Part shown: one piece after another, positions 47,681 through 55,620 of the stretch
How the letters are laid out: each line of letters opens with the position of its first letter
Numbering within the stretch: the first letter of the stretch is position 1
Assembly: GCF_001982605.1 (NCBI RefSeq)
Contig: NZ_MLCN01000008.1
Location: 124,001 to 188,000, forward strand
Source of the DNA: Alkanindiges hydrocarboniclasticus
GTDB lineage: Bacteria > Pseudomonadota > Gammaproteobacteria > Pseudomonadales > Moraxellaceae
Reading direction: 5' to 3'
DNA: 64,000 nucleotides
The notes under the pieces: generated by a model
The model's input: the letters and a program-made list of their open reading frames with translations, nothing else
Database searches by the model: none
Told to the model about the DNA's origin: nothing
Position numbers and translations under genes: made by a program

Positions 47681-47766
47681 TTCCCTCTTATGTAAGGGGG
47701 AAGCAGAGTGGGCCGATGTGTTTGCATTTAACCCCACCCTGACCCTCCCCTTATCAGGGGAACGAA
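47681..47766. repeat. Pair of palindromic elements between ilvH and ilvC
   Basis: Two related hairpins in a 132-bp gap: TTCCCTCTTA-TG-TAAGGGGGAA (47681-47702) and CCCCT-TATC-AGGGG (47747-47760). The second is preceded by CCCCACCCTGACCCT. Such paired C/G-rich palindromes are typical of REP-like intergenic repeats. They may tune ilvC expression or mRNA stability. Confidence 0.5.
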
Positions 47767-47785
47767 CCTCAAATGATTTTTTTAA

Positions 47786-48823
<1,038 letters not shown>

Positions 48824-48856
48824 GCTTTGATGGCTTAATTTAACTCGATACGATGC

Positions 48857-48887
48857 AAAACCCCTGCTAAAACTAGCAGGGGTTTTT
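48857..48887 (+). terminator. ilvC terminator
   Basis: A 9-bp perfect stem CCCCTGCTA/TAGCAGGGG with A-run and T-run flanks. Confidence 0.93.
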
Positions 48888-48929
48888 ACTTTGTAGCAAT
48901 GCTTTAATAGGGTAAATAGAGGTCAAGAA

Positions 48930-49304
48930 ATGCCAGTTTTACAGACAATTATTATTTACGCTAAAAATCTCCAGCGTAGTGCAGAATTTTATCAAAAATA
49001 CTTTGGATTTATTGGCGATGGTCAGTTGGTTGATGGCTTGATTGAGTTGAATGCCCCTAATCAGGGAGCCTCTATCTTAATTCACCAGGCAGCCAGAACC
49101 ATTAGAACGGGACATGCGGGTTTAAAGCTCATGTTTGATATTGAAGATATCGAAGGGTTTAAGCAGCACAGTGCTACATTAGGGCTAAATTTTGGTGCTA
49201 CCCACCAAGCCAATGGCTATGTATTTGCTAATACCAAAGACCCCGATGGTAATTCTATTGCGATTTCAAGTCGAAACTTCCGTAAAAGCATTTGTCTTAA
49301 ATAG
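48930..49304 (+). CDS. VOC-family (glyoxalase-like) protein
   Basis: A 124-residue protein with the paired beta-alpha-beta-beta-beta fold of the vicinal oxygen chelate superfamily: IIIYAKNLQRSAEFYQKYFGF at the start and GYVFANTKDPDGNSIAISS at the end. The metal ligand pattern is incomplete, so it may be a binding protein or a dioxygenase/glyoxalase-type enzyme. It stands alone after the ilvC terminator. Confidence 0.87.
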   Translation: MPVLQTIIIYAKNLQRSAEFYQKYFGFIGDGQLVDGLIELNAPNQGASILIHQAARTIRTGHAGLKLMFDIEDIEGFKQHSATLGLNFGATHQANGYVFANTKDPDGNSIAISSRNFRKSICLK

Positions 49305-49411
49305 TTTATTGCCTTATAGCAAAATTTTAAGGCTATGCTCCATAAGCTATTGTTAGTAGAATAAATTTATTTTTTAATTCAATGCAATAAGTTATTTTGC
49401 ATTTGAAGACT

Positions 49412-49437
49412 AAAAACGCACTCAAAAGTGCGTTTTT
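49412..49437. terminator. Bidirectional terminator
   Basis: An 11-bp perfect stem AAAAACGCACT/AGTGCGTTTTT with loop CAAA. It lies between two convergent genes and has T-runs on both strands. Confidence 0.9.
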
Positions 49438-49466
49438 CTAGCCATTACATTCTATTGATATGACCC

Positions 49467-49826
49467 TCAATCAACTGCCTTAATATGAAAATCCCGGCTT
49501 TTTACCAGTTCAACTGCTTGCGGGTTTAAATCAATCGTTACGGTATTATTTTCGACATTAATTAAAAAAGCAGTAATAAACGATATGCCGTCGTTATCAT
49601 CATGTTCATTGCGCAGTACGACATAGGTTTGAGTCAGGTCAGCAATTGCTTCTAGATGGGTGGTGGTTGATGCCACGTTGTCCCGAAAGACCTGCTTGAG
49701 CTCAAACAGGTGATACTGAATCTGATTATTGGCTGCATGGCCTTCTACAATTTTAGCCAGTAAATGATTAATTAATAACTGTGCCGCAAAGTAAAGATTT
49801 GGTTTATCAATTGTCTGAAGGGGCAT
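49467..49826 (-). CDS. Hypothetical protein (119 aa)
   Basis: Soluble protein of 119 residues that I do not recognise. The first half is helical (LLINHLLAKIVEGHAANNQIQYHLFELKQVF). The second half is beta-rich (SFITAFLINVENNTVTIDLNPQAVELV) and faintly recalls the N-terminal domain of plasmid Rep_3 initiators, but the resemblance is too weak to name it. It has a good AGGAA ribosome binding site. It is monocistronic. Confidence 0.65.
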   Translation of the reverse strand: MPLQTIDKPNLYFAAQLLINHLLAKIVEGHAANNQIQYHLFELKQVFRDNVASTTTHLEAIADLTQTYVVLRNEHDDNDGISFITAFLINVENNTVTIDLNPQAVELVKSRDFHIKAVD

Positions 49827-50207
49827 ATAGGTGTTCCTGTTTTAAGTAAAAATCTAAGCTTCTAATTTATTAAGTGAAACTTAAATTCTCCACTTTTTCT
49901 TGTAAAATCAAGTAACTTTTAGCAAGCTGTTATCCGCAATTAACTCTTATTTTCCATAATTTTAACTTTTTGCTTAAGTTCTATCCTCTATCACTTTAAG
50001 TCATTAATCTGAACCTATGTTCAGGTTTTAAAACAGGTTTTTTATATGGCTCTACTCGTGTTTGTACTGTAGCTTCGGGCAAAAGCCATGAGAATTAAAA
50101 GCCAGCGCTATCAGCCATCACAGGTTTCAAACCAGTAAAAAAGCCAATACATAACTTAGAACGATTTGCATTTACAATTACTGTTGTTAATGAAACTTAG
50201 GCAAGGC
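49827..50207. other. Intergenic region, nothing identified
   Basis: About 380 bp between divergent genes, AT-rich. No ORF with a ribosome binding site and no clear hairpin was found. Confidence 0.5.
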
Positions 50208-50708
50208 ATGATCACTCAACAAATTACTGCTGTAGCGTTAAAGCTCATAGCAATCTGGCTGGTTTTACAGATGTTTTTAAACGTACCCAGTCTGGTTATG
50301 CTGTCTACTCATCTTGAGCAATATCAGCAAAAAGCTATTCCAGCGGTAATTTATTTCTGGATGATTACCTGTTTTTTGGTGGTTGGTCTGGTAGCGGCAT
50401 ATCTGGTGTTTAAAACAGCAGCTTCTGTACTGGCAACAGCTAAAACAGATACTCCCTTAGCGCTCGGTGAGGATTCACAAAAAATACTGTTCCAGCTTGC
50501 CGGTATTTATTTTGTTGTGCGTTCACTAGCTCAGCTTCCTGCCTCATTGTCCTTTATCCCTATAGCACCATCCGTCGACATGGCCAATATACTGGGACTG
50601 CTGGGTATTATTATCCAGTTACTGGCAGGTTTATGGTTAACGCTGTGTTCCGGCTTTTGGGTAGGATTAATGCAACATTTGAGAAATGCATCACAAATTA
50701 AAAAATGA
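50208..50708 (+). CDS. Small integral membrane protein (4 TM)
   Basis: Predicted inner-membrane protein of 166 residues with four hydrophobic segments (about residues 5-30, 45-72, 90-112, 122-148). The start at ATG 50208 (MITQQITAVALK) has AGGCAAGGC before it; the frame extends up to 50166. No motif or family is recognised. Confidence 0.7.
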   Translation: MITQQITAVALKLIAIWLVLQMFLNVPSLVMLSTHLEQYQQKAIPAVIYFWMITCFLVVGLVAAYLVFKTAASVLATAKTDTPLALGEDSQKILFQLAGIYFVVRSLAQLPASLSFIPIAPSVDMANILGLLGIIIQLLAGLWLTLCSGFWVGLMQHLRNASQIKK

Positions 50709-51118
50709 TGATAATGATTAAATTTATTTTAATTTCAATGTATTAACAATTTATTACATTACTTGGATATTTTAATTGTTAGCTTCGTCGGCTTGTCAAA
50801 TGTATTGCTGTCATCATGCTGAATAGAGTCTTTGTTTACTAGACGTACATAAAAGAAGCATAAGTTAATCTGGATATCAGTGTTTGATGATCAGGTTAAA
50901 GGACAGTATAAAAATCACATGGGCAATGGGTTAAGTTAAGCTATAATTTACAAAAGCTTCTAACTCAACAGTAAAAATTACAAATAGCAGCTACTGATCT
51001 CAGATTATTCAAAGAATTCATGGAAAAGTAGCATTGAAAACAACACAGAATTTCAGCAATTTAAGCTTATAAACAAGCATATAGCTTAACATCGTTTGCT
51101 GAAAACAAGGGGCCGGCC
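50709..51118. other. Intergenic region, possible -10 only
   Basis: A 410-bp AT-rich stretch between two membrane-protein genes. A TATAAT at 50942-50947 could be a -10 for the gene at 51119, but no -35 is convincing. No gene found. Confidence 0.4.
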
Positions 51119-51433
51119 ATGAATCATCCCAATCGTTATCTCTATGAGCAGCAGGTATACAGCAACTTTAATAACATCATGTATTGGCGTTTATTGTACC
51201 GGATGGGGCTAGTGTGTATTAGCGTATTTTTTATTATTGGGTTAGTGAAACAAAGCTGGTTAGTGCAGGCAAATTATTTAAGTGTTCTTGATATAACAGC
51301 CCTGATTATCATTCCCCTGATTATGACAGAGCTTATTTTAAGGCGGCATCAATATCCCAATAAGCGCTGGAATAGTATGATTCTACTGGCCAGTTTTATT
51401 ATTGGCTTGTCATCGCTAGGAGTTTTTTACTAG
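51119..51433 (+). CDS. Small membrane protein (3 TM)
   Basis: A 104-residue membrane protein with three hydrophobic segments (about residues 20-42, 54-75, 84-103) and short polar loops. AAGGGG lies about 10 bases before the ATG. Unknown family. It lies next to another small membrane protein gene and before the CysH-like gene, without evidence of linkage. Confidence 0.65.
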   Translation: MNHPNRYLYEQQVYSNFNNIMYWRLLYRMGLVCISVFFIIGLVKQSWLVQANYLSVLDITALIIIPLIMTELILRRHQYPNKRWNSMILLASFIIGLSSLGVFY

Positions 51434-51626
51434 CTGCTCCTTAATTAATTGTTCTGTCATCAAAGCGTGAATGCCCTAGGACTTGCTATTTTATTAAGCA
51501 TATCAAGTCCTATTAATCATTGAAGCCATAAAAATAATAGCAATAACAAGAAATCAATTTTGCACGAGTAATGGGCTGTTTAAACTGTATTCCATACCAG
51601 CGTGGCAGGGTAATGGGATTTAAAAA

Positions 51627-52247
51627 ATGACGATTAATATTGATGAAATTAACCGAAAATATGGGCACAGCCCGCAGCAGCTTATTGAGTGGGCGTTAGG
51701 GCTAGAGAAGCCTGCTATTTGTACAACCAATTTCAGGCCATATGAGGCTGTCATTTTGCACATGGTGACGCAGGTGAGGCCGGATATTCCGGTGATCTGG
51801 ATGGACAATGGCTACAATACTGAGGCCACTTACCGTTTTGCAGATGAAGTAACCAAACTACTGAATCTTAATTTAACTATTTATTTACCTAAACGCTCGC
51901 GTGCCCACCGCGAGGCATTGGAAGGGCCTGTACCAGATATTAATGATTCCCGTCACGCAGCATTTACCGAAGAGGTTAAACTGGAACCTTTTGCCCGTGC
52001 ATTGCGTGAAACAGCACCGCAAGTCTGGTTGACGGCGTTGCGTGCCAGTGATACTGCTGAGCGTGCGCAAATGCAACCAGTAAGTATTAATCCGGATGGG
52101 CTGATTAAGGTAGCCCCTTTATTGTATTGGTCATCACAGGAGATGTATGCCTATTTAACGGCGCATCAGTTACCCGATAACGTGGATTATTATGACCCGA
52201 CCAAGGGCGAAGAAAAGCGTGAATGCGGCTTACACCTCAGCCATTAA
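51627..52247 (+). CDS. cysH: Phosphoadenylyl-sulfate (PAPS) reductase
   Basis: Reduces PAPS to sulfite in sulfate assimilation, with thioredoxin as electron donor. It has 206 residues. The C-terminal redox Cys is in KRECGLH, the CysH signature. The CC pair that binds a 4Fe-4S cluster in APS reductases is missing, so PAPS is the expected substrate. It is about 40 residues shorter than E. coli CysH, most visibly before the ECGLH motif (DNVDYYDPTKGEEKRECGLH). The P-loop-like start TTNFRPYEAVILHM differs from the usual SSFG-type loop. It is monocistronic. Confidence 0.88.
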   Translation: MTINIDEINRKYGHSPQQLIEWALGLEKPAICTTNFRPYEAVILHMVTQVRPDIPVIWMDNGYNTEATYRFADEVTKLLNLNLTIYLPKRSRAHREALEGPVPDINDSRHAAFTEEVKLEPFARALRETAPQVWLTALRASDTAERAQMQPVSINPDGLIKVAPLLYWSSQEMYAYLTAHQLPDNVDYYDPTKGEEKRECGLHLSH

Positions 52248-52266
52248 TCTAAAAAAATATACTCAT

Positions 52267-53331
52267 TTATTCCAGTAAGCGAAGCTGCGCCTGCTCTTGT
52301 TGTAAGGCAAGTTCGGCTACTCCAACACCAGCCAGGCGGAACATGAGCTGTTGACTAAGCTCTGGGGTCAGGCGTTCTATGATATGCAATACTGCTGCCT
52401 GAAATTCATCATAGTGCGGAATATGGCTGGAATAGGTTACTGAGCGGGTAATGGTTTTAAACTGGCTGGTTTTTAATTTAATACTGACTGTACGTGCCAT
52501 AACTTGTTTTTTTTGCATTTGTTCCCACACCCGGTAGGCCAGATTTTGCCAGTGTTCAGCCAGTTCCGGTAAAAACTTGTCATCGCTAAACGTGGTTTCC
52601 TTGGAAATTTGCTGGCGCTCCCGGCTGGCATTGACAAGACGCTCATCAATACCACGGGCAAGATCATATAGCCGGTAACCATAGCGGCCAAAATGATGCG
52701 CCAGTTCAGCCTGACTATGCCGGGCCAGTTCGCCCACAGTTTGAATGTTGAGTGACTGCATCTTTTGCAGGGTGACCTGACCAACTCCCGGAATCTTGCC
52801 AACGGGTAAATTGGGTAGAAACTGTGCTACCTGATTAGGTTTGATGACGCATAGCCCATTTGGCTTGTTCCAGTCTGAAGCGATTTTGGCCAGAAACTTG
52901 TTGGGTGCGACCCCGGCTGAAGCAGTGAGATGCGTGTGGGCAAAAATATCAGCACGAATAGCCTGCGCAACATCAGTAGCAGTGGGCAGGTTCTTAAAGT
53001 TGCTGGTTACGTCCAGATAGGCTTCATCTAGCGATAAGGGTTCAATCAGGTCAGTATACTGCTGGAAAATTTCGTGAATTTGCTGCGATACAGCACGGTA
53101 TTTATCAAAGCTGGGTGCAATATAAATAGCCTGTGGACAAAGCTGCTTTGCTCTAGCCACTGACATGGCTGAGCGCAAGCCAAACTGGCGTGCTTCATAA
53201 GAGGCAGCACAAATCACCGAGCGCGGGCCATCCCATGCTACTGCCACAGGCTTGCCGCGTAGTTCCGGCTGATCGCGAATTTCGACAGAGGCATAAAATG
53301 CATCCATATCAATATGCACAATTTTACGCAA
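52267..53331 (-). CDS. dinB: DNA polymerase IV
   Basis: Y-family translesion polymerase of 354 residues. Catalytic motifs are seen: HIDMDAFYASVEIRDQPEL (Asp8, Asp10), SLDEAYLDVT near residue 103, and ASAGVAPNKFLAKIASDWNKPNGLCVI. The C-terminal little-finger domain is complete, but no QxxLxLF-type clamp-binding motif is obvious at the very end. The start must be TTG (53331), since no in-frame ATG precedes the active site; AGGATG lies upstream. It lies alone; no LexA box was identified. Confidence 0.95.
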   Translation of the reverse strand: MRKIVHIDMDAFYASVEIRDQPELRGKPVAVAWDGPRSVICAASYEARQFGLRSAMSVARAKQLCPQAIYIAPSFDKYRAVSQQIHEIFQQYTDLIEPLSLDEAYLDVTSNFKNLPTATDVAQAIRADIFAHTHLTASAGVAPNKFLAKIASDWNKPNGLCVIKPNQVAQFLPNLPVGKIPGVGQVTLQKMQSLNIQTVGELARHSQAELAHHFGRYGYRLYDLARGIDERLVNASRERQQISKETTFSDDKFLPELAEHWQNLAYRVWEQMQKKQVMARTVSIKLKTSQFKTITRSVTYSSHIPHYDEFQAAVLHIIERLTPELSQQLMFRLAGVGVAELALQQEQAQLRLLE

Positions 53332-53632
53332 GAATCATCCTGATCATGGCAAGTAGGGTAGGGGCTATAGCTGATACACCGGGTAAGACAGCCTATTTTT
53401 TGCTGTAAACCAAAGGCTGTATCACCTGAATTAACTGTGATGATACATTGAATTTTAGGCTAAATGGCAATTAAACCCAGTGAAAAATTTTGCTGGGCCA
53501 AAGGCTTTAGGCCAAAAATAACTGGTATGTAAAATAAATAAAAGCTAAGAAAGTTTAATATGAAGTGCTATGGTAAAAATTCAAAATCAATAAGTATTGG
53601 CTAAACCATATCTGACAAATGAGAAAACCGGC
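53332..53632. other. dinB/HD intergenic region
   Basis: About 300 bp between divergent genes. A 7-bp inverted repeat TGTATCA-N16-TGATACA lies at 53418-53447 and could be an operator or a hairpin. No gene is seen. Confidence 0.4.
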
Positions 53633-54304
53633 ATGCCTATTTCTACAGCAACCCCGCTATATAATGATGTATTAAAAAACTCATGGCAGCGTATTTGCCA
53701 GCAATTCGGACTACAAAGCCAACAGGCTTTTACTGCTCAGGTTTATGAAGAATTGCTGAACTGTTACGGGCAATCCCATCGTGCTTATCATGGTGTCCAG
53801 CATCTTGCTGAGTGCATTACTGTATTTGAAAAGGTTAGCCATCTGGCGATGCAGCCTGCACCACTGGAAATTGCGCTGTGGTTTCATGATGCCATTTATC
53901 AAACCCGCCAAAAGCCGGATGAGCCAAATAATGAGCAGCGCAGTGCTGAATGGGCTAGCCAATTCCTACATCGTTGTGGGGTTAATTCGGTAACGATTGA
54001 ACAGGTCGCGCAGTTCATTATGGCAACCCAGCACCATCAGGCCAGCAATGCGGATGAGCAACTTATGGTGGATATTGATTTAGCTATTTTAGGAAGTCCA
54101 CCCGAACGTTTTGCGCAATATCAGCAGCAAATCAGGGCAGAGTATGACTTTGTACCTCCTGCTTTATTTGCACTCAAGCGCCGGGAAGTGCTAGACAGGT
54201 TTTATCAGCGTTCACGGATTTATCAGACAGATTATTTTTACGGCCATTATGAACAGCAGGCCCGCCAGAACTTACAGGCAGCACTGATAGCTGAAGAAAG
54301 TTAA
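53633..54304 (+). CDS. HD-domain phosphohydrolase-like protein
   Basis: A 223-residue protein of the HD superfamily, of the type sometimes annotated as NMDAR2C-like. Metal ligands are visible: YHGVQHLAEC (His), ALWFHDAIYQ (His-Asp), and VDIDLAILG (Asp). It probably hydrolyses a phosphate ester or nucleotide; the substrate is unknown. I use ATG 53633; a TTG at 53597 would add 12 residues. It ends 68 bp before a shared terminator hairpin. Confidence 0.85.
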   Translation: MPISTATPLYNDVLKNSWQRICQQFGLQSQQAFTAQVYEELLNCYGQSHRAYHGVQHLAECITVFEKVSHLAMQPAPLEIALWFHDAIYQTRQKPDEPNNEQRSAEWASQFLHRCGVNSVTIEQVAQFIMATQHHQASNADEQLMVDIDLAILGSPPERFAQYQQQIRAEYDFVPPALFALKRREVLDRFYQRSRIYQTDYFYGHYEQQARQNLQAALIAEES

Positions 54305-54365
54305 GCATCTTTAATAGGGGAAGACAGCTAAAAGTTGCTCAAGGGTCAATAAATCAGACAGGCAT

Positions 54366-54550
54366 AAAAAAGCCCGACTATATTCATCCTGAATGGTCGG
54401 GCATTTCTTTAGCATCCTGCTGTACATCCTGTTCTCGAAACATCCATTCGAGCCTTGCGATTGTTGTCAACCTTTCAGTTCGCGCTATCCTTATGGCTAA
54501 TCCGTGCCATGTCATCCTTGATTCGCTAAACACATCATCGCGTATTTCCC
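54366..54550 (-). ncRNA. Candidate CsrA/RsmA-titrating sRNA (RsmY/RsmZ/CsrB-like)
   Basis: A minus-strand transcript candidate of about 180 nt. It contains eight GGA motifs (at about 54549, 54515, 54503, 54490, 54445, 54429, 54418, 54390), mostly AGGATG, including ACAGGATGTAC, which matches the CsrA SELEX consensus closely. Several lie in hairpin loops: CTCGAA-TGGATGT-TTCGAG, ATGGC-ACGGATTA-GCCAT, GCA-GGA-TGC, ATTCA-GGA-TGAAT. It ends with a GCCCGAC/GTCGGGC terminator and T-run. A GacA-type box lies upstream (54583-54600). No CsrA or GacA gene is in the window. The start is estimated from TATAGC at 54557-54552. Confidence 0.75.
54372..54402. terminator. Terminator shared by HD gene and candidate sRNA
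   Basis: The stem GCCCGAC/GTCGGGC contains an inner ATTCA/TGAAT stem. On the minus strand it is followed by TTTTTT, on the plus strand by ATTTCTTT. It therefore works best for the minus-strand sRNA. Confidence 0.85.
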
Positions 54551-54582
54551 TAGCTATAAATAGTCGCCACAACCCCAATTGC

Positions 54583-54600
54583 TGTACGCCATGGCTTACA
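54583..54600 (-). promoter_or_regulatory. GacA-box-like upstream activating sequence
   Basis: On the minus strand: TGTAAG-CCATGG-CGTACA. The known GacA/UvrY box upstream of rsmY/rsmZ genes is TGTAAG-N6-CTTACA, so this is identical apart from one base with the same 6-bp spacing. Its centre lies about 42-46 bp upstream of the estimated sRNA start. Confidence 0.7.
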
Positions 54601-54732
54601 AAAGTTAACATTCCAGTGTAATGCTCATGCTTCAGCTCACATAAAATACATATTAGGTTTATGAACTCAGTGATTTAGGTACAATAACCCTCAAGCGTAC
54701 TTAAACGGATTTATAGGATTATCTTAACAATA

Positions 54733-55548
54733 ATGAAAATTCATCATTTAAATTGCGGCACTTTTTGCCCCAGTTGTCAGCGTTTACTGGAAGGTAAGGG
54801 CAGTTGGCTGCAATCGGCTAAGATGTGTTGCCATTGTCTGGCAATTGAAACCAATGAAGGCTTGATTCTGGTAGACACTGGTCTGGGTGTGCAGGACGTA
54901 CTAACGCCAAAACATTTAGGTCGAACCTTTAGAAGTCTGATGCGGCCAAAGCTGGAGCTGGAAGAAACTGCGCTGTTTCAGCTAGACCAAATGGGCTTTA
55001 ACCGCCGTGATGTGCGACATATTATTCTTACGCATCTGGATCTGGACCATGCGGGCGGAATTTCAGATTTTCCTGCGGCAAAAATTCATGCGTGTAGTAC
55101 CGAAGTTGAAGCCGCGCTCAGGCCACACTGGCGCGATCAATTGCGTTACCGCGCCAAGCAGTTTGATTTTAATCCCAAATGGGCAGCCACCATCAACACG
55201 ACTGATGACTGGTTTGGGTTTGAGAATATTCACCGGCTTAAAGGCATTCAGGAGGAAATTCTGCTGGTGCCATTGCATGGCCATACGCGTGGACATTGTG
55301 GCGTTGCGGTTAAGCAGTCGAGCGGAAAATGGTTGTTTCATGTAGGTGATTTATACATGGATCGTCGTAGTTTGTATGGCAAGGCCCCGGCTGCCATGAC
55401 GCAATGCGAAAACCTGCTGGCTGTCGACAATCGCCAGCGCTTAGGCTATGTCAAACGGGTGCGCCAGCTAATTGACGAGCATGGTGATGAAGTTGAGGTG
55501 TTTTGTGCCCATGACATGAGTGAGCTGAACTATTATCAGGACGCATAA
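54733..55548 (+). CDS. MBL-fold metallo-hydrolase
   Basis: Metallo-beta-lactamase-fold hydrolase of 271 residues, resembling lactonase/hydrolase members. The metal motif reads THLDLDHAGG, an HxDxDH variant of the usual HxHxDH; later ligands are in PLHGHTRGHCG (His), HVGDLYMD (Asp) and FCAHDMSEL (His). The N-terminal CPSCQRLLEG and CCHC contain four Cys that could bind an extra metal. There is no signal peptide. The substrate is unknown; a quorum-signal lactone is possible but not shown. TAGGAT precedes the ATG. Confidence 0.88.
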   Translation: MKIHHLNCGTFCPSCQRLLEGKGSWLQSAKMCCHCLAIETNEGLILVDTGLGVQDVLTPKHLGRTFRSLMRPKLELEETALFQLDQMGFNRRDVRHIILTHLDLDHAGGISDFPAAKIHACSTEVEAALRPHWRDQLRYRAKQFDFNPKWAATINTTDDWFGFENIHRLKGIQEEILLVPLHGHTRGHCGVAVKQSSGKWLFHVGDLYMDRRSLYGKAPAAMTQCENLLAVDNRQRLGYVKRVRQLIDEHGDEVEVFCAHDMSELNYYQDA

Positions 55549-55620
55549 AGCCTGTAAATCACAGAAATTTTTTCCTCACTGATTAAAACAGGTTTTAGCC
55601 TGTCCCTGTAAAAAGCCAGA

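Noticed and set aside
49467-49826. Possible plasmid replication initiator (Rep_3-like) fragment
   Set aside because: The resemblance is limited to one beta segment. Length and context (single chromosomal gene with good ribosome binding site) do not support it.
54384-54611. A 75-codon minus-strand ORF over the candidate sRNA
   Set aside because: It starts upstream of the GacA-like box, has no ribosome binding site, and its product shows no domain. The GGA-loop RNA explains the region better.
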